Source: JAGXFP01 sp039714535 (GTDB taxonomy: Bacteria; Desulfobacterota; Desulfobulbia; Desulfobulbales; JAGXFP01). Taken from it: 64,000 nt of DNA. A program made the translations under genes and the position numbers. The stretch is taken from assembly GCA_039714535.1 (NCBI GenBank), contig JBDLJC010000010.1, forward strand, positions 19,298-83,297, written 5' to 3'. The notes under the pieces are model-generated. The model ran no database searches. It was not told the DNA's origin and was given only the letters and a program-made list of their open reading frames with translations. Every line of letters begins with the position of its first letter. Positions within the stretch are counted from its first letter, which is position 1. Positions 54,854 through 63,932 of the stretch are shown here, in pieces.

Positions 54854-55582
54854 ATGAAACTCCATAAGCAGACCAACAGGCTTATCGGCCGCGCCATGCA
54901 CGACTATGCGATGCTGAGCGACCAAGATCGGGTAATGGTGGCGGTCTCAGGCGGCGTTGACAGTCTGGTCCTGCTCAAGATCCTCAAACATTGGCAGCTC
55001 AAGGCCCCCATTAGATATGAGCTCCTGGCCGTCCATCTTGACATGGGCTTCGGCGAGGATGAACCGGAACTAGTCAGCAAACAACTTGCTCGACTTGGCG
55101 TCAACTATCTCCTGGAAAAGACCGACATTGGCCCCAAAGCCCTTGCCGAGGAAGAGGGTCGCAGCGGCTGTTTTCACTGCGCCCGCCGTCGCCGCAACCG
55201 GCTTTTCGAACTGGCGAAGGAAAGAAACTTCAGCAAAATTGCCATGGGTCACCACAAGGAAGACATTATCGAGACGTTTTTTATTAATATGATGTACGGC
55301 GGCAACCTGAGCACCATGGTGCCACGCCAGGATCTTTTTGGCGGACGGCTGAGTCTGATCAGACCAATGGCCTATCTGGAGAAAAAAGCTATCATCGAGG
55401 CCGGCAGGGAATGGGGGATCAAGCCGGTGGCAAACCCCTGCCCGCTGTCCACCAAATCTAAAAGGCAGCAGGTTCGTGATCTGCTCGAATCTATCTACCG
55501 GGAAGATGAGGCGATCAAATCAACGATCTTCTCTTCTCTGGCCAATCTCAAGCCGGACTACCTGCTTAAAAACAAAATCTGA
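54854..55582 (+). CDS. ttcA: TtcA-like tRNA thiolation ATPase
   Basis: 242 residues. PP-loop SGGVDS (32-37), the CxxC pair CFHC (106-109), and NPCP near 197 that provides a further ligand for the [4Fe-4S] cluster in TtcA/TtuA. MGHHKEDIIETFFINMMYGG is the family signature. TtcA makes 2-thiocytidine at tRNA position 32. Confidence 0.85.
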   Translation: MKLHKQTNRLIGRAMHDYAMLSDQDRVMVAVSGGVDSLVLLKILKHWQLKAPIRYELLAVHLDMGFGEDEPELVSKQLARLGVNYLLEKTDIGPKALAEEEGRSGCFHCARRRRNRLFELAKERNFSKIAMGHHKEDIIETFFINMMYGGNLSTMVPRQDLFGGRLSLIRPMAYLEKKAIIEAGREWGIKPVANPCPLSTKSKRQQVRDLLESIYREDEAIKSTIFSSLANLKPDYLLKNKI

Positions 55583-55608
55583 CGGCACCGCCAACAAATC
55601 CCAGCTAA

Positions 55609-56451
55609 TTATCGGACCCCGGATTTCTTCCGGCGCGCTGGACGTCCAAGTCTCTTGGCAAAACGGCTTAGCACTTCATAGTACATCCGACCGGTTACCT
55701 GGAGAATATTATTGTGATCGGCGCCGGGGATCATTTGCAACTCCTTGCTGGCGGATGCACATTCCGCATGGAGCGCAGCCGCCTCGGTCAAGGGAATGAT
55801 CTGGTCATTCTGGGCATGGAGAATCAGAATCGGTTTAATAAAATCTTTAATCTTGCGGAGATTATTAAAACCAGCCTCCTCGGTTATCCCCAACGAATCA
55901 ACATCGACCCCTAACGAGCTCAGCAACGGGCAGGTATTGGCAAAACCGCTCTCGATAATGATTCCGGCCAGATCTTTATGGCGGAAGGCGGCCAGCTCCA
56001 GGGCAGAAGCACAGCCCAGAGATCTACCCATCACAACCAGATTGCCGGTCCTGCCCTCAGCGGCCAAGTGTTCCCTGACATAATCAAAGATCGTGTAACT
56101 GTCACCGATCATTGACGTCACCGAAGGTTCACCGCCACTCCAACCATAGCCCCGATAATCGACCACGATAAAGCCTAAGCCCTGTTCCGCATATAAAGGG
56201 CCAACATCATCGTAATCGCTGACCAGTTCACTGTTACCGTGGAAGAAAATAATATTGGGTCCATCCTGCTCCGCAGGCAGATGAAAGCGAGCCGCAACTG
56301 TCACCCCTTCCCCGACCGGGATATCGTGATCAGTGCAGCCGGCAGGACCTTGATTGCGGGCCATCCGCTTAGGATGAAAAAGCAGTTCTCCCACCCCAGG
56401 TTTATCAATAACAGAATAGTCCTGTAACACTATATTTTCCTTGGCATCCAT
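55609..56451 (-). CDS. Alpha/beta hydrolase, unknown substrate
   Basis: 280 residues. Nucleophile elbow GRSLGCA (GxSxG) near residue 143, oxyanion region FFHGNSE near 72, DYRGYGWSGG, then acid and base in LHAQNDQIIPL and GADHNNI. The pattern is like BEM46/YqkD-type hydrolases. The catalytic triad is complete; no export signal. Convergent with ttcA and divergent from msrAB. Confidence 0.85.
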   Translation of the reverse strand: MDAKENIVLQDYSVIDKPGVGELLFHPKRMARNQGPAGCTDHDIPVGEGVTVAARFHLPAEQDGPNIIFFHGNSELVSDYDDVGPLYAEQGLGFIVVDYRGYGWSGGEPSVTSMIGDSYTIFDYVREHLAAEGRTGNLVVMGRSLGCASALELAAFRHKDLAGIIIESGFANTCPLLSSLGVDVDSLGITEEAGFNNLRKIKDFIKPILILHAQNDQIIPLTEAAALHAECASASKELQMIPGADHNNILQVTGRMYYEVLSRFAKRLGRPARRKKSGVR

Positions 56452-56623
56452 TAGTTTCCCCTCGCCAAAAATTTTAGTTTAAAAATTGAAGTTGGAGATG
56501 ATAACCTGAAAGGCGTGGACAGGCAAATAATGGTTTACCTACGGATTATAAAAATAACAGCCGCCACCACCAGTAATGATTATTGTTAGTACAGCTAATA
56601 TAAAACACTTCAAGGGGTCAATC

Positions 56624-57679
56624 ATGAAAAATCTAATACCATATTTACCGATGCTCCTTCTATCCGGCCTGATATTTTTCAGCACAACATCTTTAACCGC
56701 TGGTGAGACAGCTACTAAGCCCGGATCTCAAAAAGCCACCTTTGCCGGGGGCTGTTTCTGGTGCATGGAAAAGCCGTTTGAGAAACTCGATGGCGTGAAA
56801 TCCGTTACCTCTGGCTACACCTACGGCACTAGCAAGAACCCTACCTACAAGAATTACGGTCAAGGCGGCCACATCGAGGCTGTCGAGATTATCTTTGACC
56901 CCAAGGAGGTTTCTTACCGGGAGTTACTCGAAGTTTTCTGGCAACAGATTGACCCCACCGATGCTGGCGGCCAGTTTGGCGACCGGGGTCATTCCTATAC
57001 GACCGGGATTTTTTATCACGACCAAGCCCAGCAACAAGCAGCGCAACAGTCTAAAGACTTATTAGCCAACAGCAATATTTTCAATAAACCACTGGTTACC
57101 CCAATCCTGCCGGCCTCGACCTTTTACACCGCCGAGGATTACCATCAAGATTATTATCGTAAAAACCCGCTGCGCTACAAATACTACCGCCGTGGCTCCG
57201 GAAGAGACCGCTTTCTTGATAAAATCTGGCAAGACAACAAGTTCCCAGGCCAAGCAAGTAAGATTGATCTCCGCCGGAAGCTCACGCCTCTCCAATACAA
57301 AGTCACCCAGGAAGACGGCACCGAGCCGGCCTTTGCCAACGAGTACTGGGACAACAAAAAACCCGGCATCTATGTCGACATAGTTTCAGGCGAACCACTA
57401 TTCAGCTCCCTCGACAAGTATAAATCCGGCACCGGCTGGCCCAGCTTCTCGCGGCCTCTGGTCCCTGATAATATTATCGAAAGAGAAGACCGCAAGTTCT
57501 TCTCGGTCAGAACCGAGATCCGCAGCCGCCAGGGCGACTCCCATCTCGGCCACGTCTTTAACGATGGCCCCGCGCCAACCGGACTCCGCTACTGTATGAA
57601 TTCAGCCGCCCTACGTTTTATTGCTGCTGATGATCTGGTAGCGGAAGGATATGAGGAGTACGTTAAGGATTTCAAATAG
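56624..57679 (+). CDS. msrAB: Exported bifunctional methionine sulfoxide reductase MsrA/MsrB
   Basis: 351 residues from the ATG at 56624 with AAGGGG upstream. Signal peptide about 1-26. MsrA domain with GCFWC (43-47) and GGQFGDRGHSYTT; MsrB domain from about 210 with SGTGWPSF, RSRQGDSHLGHVF and the catalytic Cys in LRYCMNSAALRF. The CxxC pairs that bind zinc in many MsrB are absent (VSGEPLF). It repairs oxidised methionines in periplasmic proteins. YceI follows at 17 bp. Confidence 0.93.
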   Translation: MKNLIPYLPMLLLSGLIFFSTTSLTAGETATKPGSQKATFAGGCFWCMEKPFEKLDGVKSVTSGYTYGTSKNPTYKNYGQGGHIEAVEIIFDPKEVSYRELLEVFWQQIDPTDAGGQFGDRGHSYTTGIFYHDQAQQQAAQQSKDLLANSNIFNKPLVTPILPASTFYTAEDYHQDYYRKNPLRYKYYRRGSGRDRFLDKIWQDNKFPGQASKIDLRRKLTPLQYKVTQEDGTEPAFANEYWDNKKPGIYVDIVSGEPLFSSLDKYKSGTGWPSFSRPLVPDNIIEREDRKFFSVRTEIRSRQGDSHLGHVFNDGPAPTGLRYCMNSAALRFIAADDLVAEGYEEYVKDFK

Positions 57680-57696
57680 AATTCCAGGAGAATGAG

Positions 57697-58299
57697 ATGA
57701 AAAATTTTATCTGTGTACTACTTTTCGGTTTATTCTGCTTATTACCTCCATCAGCCGTATCGGCGAAAGACTGGCTGATCGACATTGATCACTCCGCCGC
57801 CCATTTCTCAATTAAGCATATGACCATCGCCAAGGTCCGCGGCCATTTTGCCGATCTGACCGGCACTGCCACTTTCGATGACAAGAGCGGCAAATTGCTT
57901 GGTTTGCAGATTAAGATCGCTGTCGCCAGTGTCGACACCGGGGTGATAAAACGGGACGACCACCTGCGTAGCGCCGATTTCTTCGATGCCGCCAAATATC
58001 CGACCATGGCCTTCGTCTCCAGTGAAATTCAAGAGGGGAAAGATAGTCCGACCAAGATTACCGGCGCCCTGACCATTAAGGGTACAACCAGAGAGATAAC
58101 CCTTGAGCTCCACGGCCCCACTGCCACCGTCACGGACCCTTGGGGTAATTTACGTAGAGGGGCCACAATCACCACAACTATCAACCGCAATGATTTTGGC
58201 ATCACCTATAACAAAATCATTGAAAACGTAGGCCTGATTGCCAATATCGTCGAGATCGAAACCGACCTTGAGTTTCTTACCCCTAAACCGGCCAGATAG
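57697..58299 (+). CDS. YceI-family periplasmic protein
   Basis: 200 residues. Signal peptide ends near VSA-KD. The lipocalin-like barrel shows IDIDHSAAHFSIKHM, VDTGVIKRDDHLRSADFFDA and NRNDFGITYNK. YceI-like proteins bind isoprenoids such as polyprenyl quinones. It shares an operon with msrAB, fitting a quinone or oxidative-stress role. Confidence 0.9.
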   Translation: MKNFICVLLFGLFCLLPPSAVSAKDWLIDIDHSAAHFSIKHMTIAKVRGHFADLTGTATFDDKSGKLLGLQIKIAVASVDTGVIKRDDHLRSADFFDAAKYPTMAFVSSEIQEGKDSPTKITGALTIKGTTREITLELHGPTATVTDPWGNLRRGATITTTINRNDFGITYNKIIENVGLIANIVEIETDLEFLTPKPAR

Positions 58300-58539
58300 T
58301 ATATTCGTGAGAGTCATCCATATAAGAATGGATACTTATTGAGACAACGTCCCGCCCCATATAAGGCAATTAGGCCGTCCTTGGCCTTTATCATTTAAAA
58401 CCGCCCGTTATCCTGGCGCTGTTTTTTCTTTCCAAGGTGTTTTTTATTTGCATAGCCGCCGGTCATTCATGATACCTTTTCAGTAAACAGCAAGTAACAG
58501 ATCAGCCGATGTTATTAGCATCTTGAAACAGGTCAAAAG

Positions 58540-59745
58540 ATGGGTCGGGTAAATATCTCTCAGTTGATCAGATATATTATTTTATTACTGTTGTTTGCCT
58601 TGGTCCCTTGCACCAAAGCGACCCCTACTGAAAATTCCGCCTCCCCAAACGACTGTCTCAAATGTCACAATGAAATCTGGCAGGAAGAAATCGCCAAGAG
58701 ATATATTCACCCGCCATTCCGGGAAAAGAAATGCACCGGATGTCATGCGACAAATAATCGTGTCAGGCTCAAAGATCCGGTAATTTCCAGTTCAGGCGAT
58801 GATTCCGAAAATTGGACAGGAAAAAACCTTATCCCGGCCACCAGCCACTGGTTTGAATTTAAATCAGCTGAGAACCCCGCAACTATGATATTAGAGGCGT
58901 CATATGGTTCCATGGTCAGGTTATACAGAGAAATCCCCCTCCCCCCTCTCGACAACCTCACCGATGTAACAGATGTCTACGGACAAAATCCACCGAAGAT
59001 ATATAATGTAACAGTCCCGGAGGTGAAAAAAGGAATTTTCCTTTCCGCCAGCATTTCCTGGCAGACCGACCGACCGACCGGTTCCATGATAACTTATGGG
59101 GTCGGGAAGCTGCAACAGAATACGCCCCTGAACAATCGATTACAGACTGAACATTTAGAAACCTTGAGCAGTCTGGAAGCCGACCAAACCTATCGGTTCA
59201 GAATCACCGCAGAGGATGCCATCGGAAATAGAACAGATTCAGATATTTTCAAATTCAGCACGACCACTACTTTTTCAAAGTTGGCCAAAAAGCCTGTTCC
59301 TAAGGATTGTTGTCTGGTAGCGCCTTTGGGATTGAAGAGCAAATTTTTCCGTAAAGGTGACCGATATTTGGTGAATATCACAGTCATCCGGCCCGTCAAA
59401 TTATTATTTGCCCTTCTTGGCCAAAAATGCCCCATCACCGAGGCGCCGAATGAGCCCGAAACTTTGGATGAGCAACCGCAAACGACCAAACACATAATTA
59501 CAAATAAAGAGGAGACAACCACCTTTATCATCTGCAAAACCTGCCATCGTGATTTCATCTGCCGTCACCCCGTCAACGTTTACCCCAAAAGAGGGATGAA
59601 GGTTCCGAGCGATTATCCGACCATGGCCGACGGCAGAGTAAGCTGTATTTCCTGCCATGCCCCTCACGCCTCAGATCACCAATACCGAATGATCAAGGAC
59701 CACCGCCAAGAATTATGCATTGGTTGCCATAGTAGCTTTAATTAG
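58540..59745 (+). CDS. Exported pentahaem cytochrome c with a fibronectin-type domain
   Basis: 401 residues. A hydrophobic N-terminal segment (about 9-25) is a signal or anchor. Haem motifs: CLKCH and CTGCH near the N-terminus, and CKTCH, CISCH and CIGCH in the C-terminal quarter, the last two of doubled-CxxCH type. Between them, about 145-245 has strands (LSASISWQTDRPTGSMITYG, TYRFRITAEDAIGNRTDS) like a fibronectin III or purple-acid-phosphatase N-domain. It may carry electrons at the outer surface. Two extra Cys (KDCCLV) lie in the linker. Single gene. Confidence 0.85.
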   Translation: MGRVNISQLIRYIILLLLFALVPCTKATPTENSASPNDCLKCHNEIWQEEIAKRYIHPPFREKKCTGCHATNNRVRLKDPVISSSGDDSENWTGKNLIPATSHWFEFKSAENPATMILEASYGSMVRLYREIPLPPLDNLTDVTDVYGQNPPKIYNVTVPEVKKGIFLSASISWQTDRPTGSMITYGVGKLQQNTPLNNRLQTEHLETLSSLEADQTYRFRITAEDAIGNRTDSDIFKFSTTTTFSKLAKKPVPKDCCLVAPLGLKSKFFRKGDRYLVNITVIRPVKLLFALLGQKCPITEAPNEPETLDEQPQTTKHIITNKEETTTFIICKTCHRDFICRHPVNVYPKRGMKVPSDYPTMADGRVSCISCHAPHASDHQYRMIKDHRQELCIGCHSSFN

Positions 59746-59834
59746 ACAAGAAAGAATCCACCCTCCCGCCAATATGAGCAGAAACTCGACCTTCGATAAC
59801 TTCCATCATTTTTATTTCCGAGTAAACTTACAAA

Positions 59835-60491
59835 TCACCGGCTATCAACAAGAATTCCCGCTCTCACCAATTTCTCCCAAAAACGGCCAATGATCTCCTC
59901 TTCATCCGGCGGGATCAGAAATCCGGGTATAGGTTGCGTCGGCAGCAAGCGAGCGGACCGGCAACTGCCATCCCGAACCAACCTGCCATCTTTCTGCTCC
60001 AGATAATTAAGGACATCAAGCATATTACCCCAGCAACCGTCGCGATCAAGATGTTCAATGAGCTGATTGACCACGGTATTCAAGGTGACAAACCAATCCG
60101 GTGCTTCCGCAATGCCATGATCGGCACAACATTTGGTCGAACCGAAACTCCTGCAGCCAAAAGGCCGCGCCGGGTAAATAGAGCAGCGCTCATCTTGCAG
60201 AAAAACACATGACTCATAAACCCAAGGCATCTCCGGCTCCGTAGGCAGTTCTTGCTCGGCCAGACAACAGGCCGCCAGATCGTTGGTCGTAGCGACTGGT
60301 TGTGGTCTGTCAGTGGCATCCGGCAATACCGGCAGGCTCCGCCCCTGTTCCGCCAGAAAAGCCTTTATCGTCTCCCCCTCGGCGGTGGTCATCGTCACAC
60401 TTTGGGTGCAACAGGCCGGACAACCCTCCTGGCAGGCAAAAAGGATCTCCGCTACCTCTTTTTCGTATATCGCGTAAATCTCCGCAAACAT
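59835..60491 (-). CDS. YkgJ-family cysteine-cluster protein
   Basis: 218 residues. The zinc/iron-chelating cluster is CQEGCPACC near the N-terminus, followed by CVFLQDERCSIYPARPFGCRSFGSTKCC near 115-140. Family members are recognised by this spacing; function is unproven, perhaps a cluster or metal carrier. Single gene convergent with the cytochrome. Confidence 0.8.
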   Translation of the reverse strand: MFAEIYAIYEKEVAEILFACQEGCPACCTQSVTMTTAEGETIKAFLAEQGRSLPVLPDATDRPQPVATTNDLAACCLAEQELPTEPEMPWVYESCVFLQDERCSIYPARPFGCRSFGSTKCCADHGIAEAPDWFVTLNTVVNQLIEHLDRDGCWGNMLDVLNYLEQKDGRLVRDGSCRSARLLPTQPIPGFLIPPDEEEIIGRFWEKLVRAGILVDSR

Positions 60492-60650
60492 CGGCTCAAC
60501 ACTCCACTATAACTACTGAGATTAATCAACAAAAACAGCCATTGTCAGGTTATTCACGACATGGCCCAGCTGAAATCTTTATTAGCATTTTCCAGATTTG
60601 CTGCTAACATAGGTAAGAGAGACGGTCGGCACAACTTTAAAGAGGTAGCC

Positions 60651-60952
60651 ATGAAACTTTTTTGCCCATCCCAACTTATTATTTGTTCACTGTTTATAGC
60701 AATACTCTCTCTGCCACCGTCATCTATCGCCAAAACAGGAACAGATCGGTTATTCACCGCCGAACCAGCCACCACCGCAACCCCCTGACCGGTTTCACCC
60801 GGGCCAGGGCCACAATCAAACTGACCAGTCAACTTACTGACCGTCTCGCGGAAGTCAAGGGTGATCCTCCCCCGAAATTGTGGCTCAAACTCTTCTCCCT
60901 CGACGAAGGCATTACCAAAGAAACAGGACATCGTCGCTACGGCATTACATAA
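60651..60952 (+). pseudogene. Frameshifted exported-protein gene
   Basis: An ATG with a good AGAGGT ribosome site starts a signal peptide (MKLFCPSQLIICSLFIAIL...) that stops after 45 codons at TGA, just past a run of five C. A second frame overlapping that point continues as GFTRARATIKLTSQLTDRL...ETGHRRYGIT to 60952. The two halves together would form one secreted protein of about 100 residues. The call rests on the join only; the family is not recognised. Confidence 0.4.
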
Positions 60953-61228
60953 ATCAAAGAAGAAAGTAGTCGAAACGGCACTTGACTTTTATCCCGATCG
61001 AATTTGATGATGCTTATATGTCGGCTTGAGTTTTTGAGGTTGCTCAATCCATGCCTTGCTCACGAGCATGTAAAAACAGCTGAGTTTATTTAGGAGCCAT
61101 ATTTTAATCTATCGGCCCCGCTTGATTTGTACAAAAAAAAGCATTAGGTTGAGCCCGTTGTTTAGCTTAAGCAAACCTTGGACTTCTACAGTCCAGACAC
61201 TCAGTATTCCCTTTCAGAATGGACCGTC

Positions 61229-62746
61229 ATGGGTGATATAGAAAAACTAGGTAAATATACCATCCAATCCATCCTCGGCCAGGGAGCCATGGGGGTTGTC
61301 TACAAGGGGTTCGACCCAAGTATAGAGCGAACCGTTGCAATAAAGGCCATTCGTAAAGATGCCTTCCAGCCGGAAGAGATGGAACAGCTGCTGGCCCGTT
61401 TTAAACGCGAAGCGCAAGCCGCAGGCCGTTTAACCCATCCAGGCATTGTCACCGTTTACGAATACGCCGAAGATGGTGACAATGCTTTTATAGCCATGGA
61501 ATATGTGCCTGGCCGAGAACTCCAGGATTTTCTCGATAAGAACGAAAGATTCCCCCTCAACACCGTAATCGACATTGTCACCCAACTCCTGGATGCCCTT
61601 ATTTACTCCCACGCCCAAGGGGTAGTCCACCGCGATATCAAACCCAGCAACATTATCCTGCTTGGCAACGGCCAGATTAAAATCATGGATTTCGGTATTG
61701 CCAAGATCGAATCTTCAACTCTTACCCAGTTCGGTGATATTTTCGGCACTCCGTCCTACATGTCTCCGGAACAGTTTTCCGGGCAACCGGTGGACAAACG
61801 ATCCGATCTGTACTCGACCGGGGTCATCCTCTACCACATGCTCACCGGAGAAAAACCGTTTCACGGCAACTCAATAACCAGCATTATGCACCGGGTCATG
61901 ACTACTGAGGCCCCATTGGTATCAGATATTAATATTCAAGTGCCCTCTTCCCTTGACGAGGTAGTACGCAAAGCCCTGGCCAGGAAACTGGATAAACGTT
62001 TCCAAACGGCAAAAGAGTTTAAAGCCGCCTTAACAAAAAAATCCCTGGTTGGTGAAACCGTAGCAGCGGACTTGTCCGGGAAAACCAATGTTGAGCTGCG
62101 CGAGATGTGTGCCGCGGCCGGAATCATCGGGATCAGCAAAAAGAATAAAAAACAGCTGATTGCAGCGCTTAAGGATGCGGTTAATGATGGTTCTACAGTT
62201 CTTAAAACAAACCTGGCATCTGAGGAGATTGCCACCGTCGCCACGCAACGGGTTGACACAACTGGCAATCATGTGGCTCGGCAGGAGAAATTTGACAAGA
62301 CCACCGATCTACTGGAATCGCAAGGGGTTGCTACTAAAGAAGTCGAGCAACAACTCTCCGGAAAGGGACGTAAGTTGGCTCTGACCATCTTGGTTGTGAC
62401 CATTTTAGCCATATTCAGTTTTACAGCATGGACAATGTACTCGGAAGATCTTACCTACCAAGAACTTGAGCAGATTGTAAAAGAGAAGGCCAAAGACATT
62501 TCGGCAGCAGTTGCCGATCAATTCATAACAACTGTAAAAGAGAAGGCCGAAGACATTTCGGCATCGTTTTCCGATCAAAAGACGACAATCGTAAAAGAGA
62601 AGGCCAAAGACACTCCGGCAGCGGTTGCCGATCAAAAGACAACAATTGTAAAAGAGAAGGCCAAAGATATTCCGCCATCTCTTTCCGGTCAGAACAGAAC
62701 TGTGGTAGAGATATCCAAATCATTAAAACATAAGCCGACCAAGTAA
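61229..62746 (+). CDS. Hanks-type Ser/Thr protein kinase with SAP-like motif, TM helix and tandem repeats
   Basis: 505 residues from the ATG at 61229 (a TTG at 61178 is possible). Kinase domain about 8-270: GQGAMGVVYKG, Lys39, HRDIKPSN (134-141, Asp136), DFGIAK (154-159), and YMSPEQFSG. Residues about 287-315 (VELREMCAAAGIIGISKKNK) resemble a SAP/Rho_N motif. A membrane helix covers 383-403. The extracytoplasmic tail is four copies of a 19-residue repeat (VKEKAKDISAAVADQ...). PASTA domains, common in such kinases, are absent. FHA and PP2C partners are encoded at 19628 and 20408. Confidence 0.9.
   Translation: MGDIEKLGKYTIQSILGQGAMGVVYKGFDPSIERTVAIKAIRKDAFQPEEMEQLLARFKREAQAAGRLTHPGIVTVYEYAEDGDNAFIAMEYVPGRELQDFLDKNERFPLNTVIDIVTQLLDALIYSHAQGVVHRDIKPSNIILLGNGQIKIMDFGIAKIESSTLTQFGDIFGTPSYMSPEQFSGQPVDKRSDLYSTGVILYHMLTGEKPFHGNSITSIMHRVMTTEAPLVSDINIQVPSSLDEVVRKALARKLDKRFQTAKEFKAALTKKSLVGETVAADLSGKTNVELREMCAAAGIIGISKKNKKQLIAALKDAVNDGSTVLKTNLASEEIATVATQRVDTTGNHVARQEKFDKTTDLLESQGVATKEVEQQLSGKGRKLALTILVVTILAIFSFTAWTMYSEDLTYQELEQIVKEKAKDISAAVADQFITTVKEKAEDISASFSDQKTTIVKEKAKDTPAAVADQKTTIVKEKAKDIPPSLSGQNRTVVEISKSLKHKPTK
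62477..62704 (+). repeat. Four tandem 57-bp repeats in the kinase gene
   Basis: Copies begin at 62477, 62534, 62591 and 62648, each starting GTAAAAGAGAAGGCC. The unit encodes 19 residues and keeps the reading frame. Copies differ by several bases, so the array is not very recent. Confidence 0.95.
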
Positions 62747-62842
62747 TTTCCCAAAATCTCCGATCAAACAGAAGACCCCCAAGAAACAGATTTACAGGTT
62801 GGGCCACTCTCTCCCCGAAGACACTTAATGCCGAGGATCGGC

Positions 62843-63227
62843 TTAATTTTCATGCACTAAGTATTGAAGCTCCCCTTTTACGTAAGAACTCCTATTGATT
62901 AATTCAATGCCGTAACATACGGTACTTGAAACTTGATCAAAAAAAGAGCGCACTACTTTGCCATTATTTATGAAAAGACAAATACTACTATCAGCGCTTA
63001 ATTCACATGGAGGGATATTAATGAAATCCCATTTATCAATGTGTCTACAGGATATTTTTTTCTGAAGCCCCCCCATCAACAAGTAAACCAACCGTACTTA
63101 TATCCCTTACGCAGACTGTATCCAGGGAATCAAAGCAGTTTGTTAGAAGAGCCGTGGTCCCAACTGGAGCAGAGATCCTTTTGGCGCTTCTTTTTTCTTC
63201 GACAGAGGTAGCATTCTTATTGACCAT
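62843..63227 (-). pseudogene. PilZ c-di-GMP receptor gene interrupted by a frameshift in an A7 tract
   Basis: The first part (63227 to about 63045) encodes MVNKNATSVEEKRSAKRISA... with both PilZ motifs: RxxxR (13-17) and DxSxxG (DISTVG, 42-47). It then stops. A +1 shift at the run of seven A (about 63055-63061) continues into the rest of a PilZ fold (KISCRHIDKWDFINI, FFDQVSSTVCYGIELINRSS). Seven G lie 8 bases before. Removing one A restores a protein of about 127 residues. It may be a real mutation, transcript slippage, or a sequencing error. Confidence 0.65.
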
Positions 63228-63932
63228 TTTTTCTCACTCTTAAAAGCAGAACCAATATCGCCACATACGATGGTCAGTCACTCGTGCTTCTTAAGACTGC
63301 CGACATCTATATGTCAGAGTCAATTGCCCTACAGCCTAGGCTATCAGGGTGAATTATAAAAAGAAATGGGGGTATTCCTTACTCTCACCCTATTTTTCTT
63401 GCAACACTAATATGATCTTATGGAGGGGAATTGATAACCTCCGTCGATCATTCATAAAACTATTCTCCAGTATTGATTTTCGTTATAGGTTTCTGCATGG
63501 CAAGATTGTTCGGGTATGAGGTTATGTGCTTTTTCTCATACCCATCATGCCTATTAATCCCCTTTAGATTTTCCGGAAACACCCACACGCAAAGTCAAAA
63601 TACAACTCGGTGCACGCCATGTATATGGTGTAGGAAAATGCAGGATGATGTCAAGCAAGAATCAACGACGCGGGACACGTGAAGATATATACACACAAAA
63701 CAAGTCTACGCCTAACCAATGAGCACCAACACCTGTCCCGGTTTTTGGCGCAGACTTTCCAGGTAGCACTTAGGTGACTAGCAATAAAAAAAGCACGCTA
63801 CATCGCGATGAATTGCATTATTGAGAAACCATTAATTCCAGAGATAATCACAATAACACCAAAAACAATAGGCATTACCGTATAGGCAAGTATATGAATA
63901 GTTGATCGTGCCACAAAAAAGTGGAACAGTAG
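63228..63932. other. Non-coding stretch before the insertion sequence
   Basis: 705 bp. Only short unsupported frames are found (the longest 69 codons at 63473, without a ribosome site or recognisable family). No RNA gene or terminator with a U-tract was identified. It is likely decayed or regulatory DNA beside the IS element. Confidence 0.5.

Noticed and set aside
60780..60790. A second selenocysteine TGA in the exported-protein gene at 60651
   Set aside because: The frame after this TGA closes within 12 codons and no SECIS-like hairpin follows; a frameshift explains the data better.
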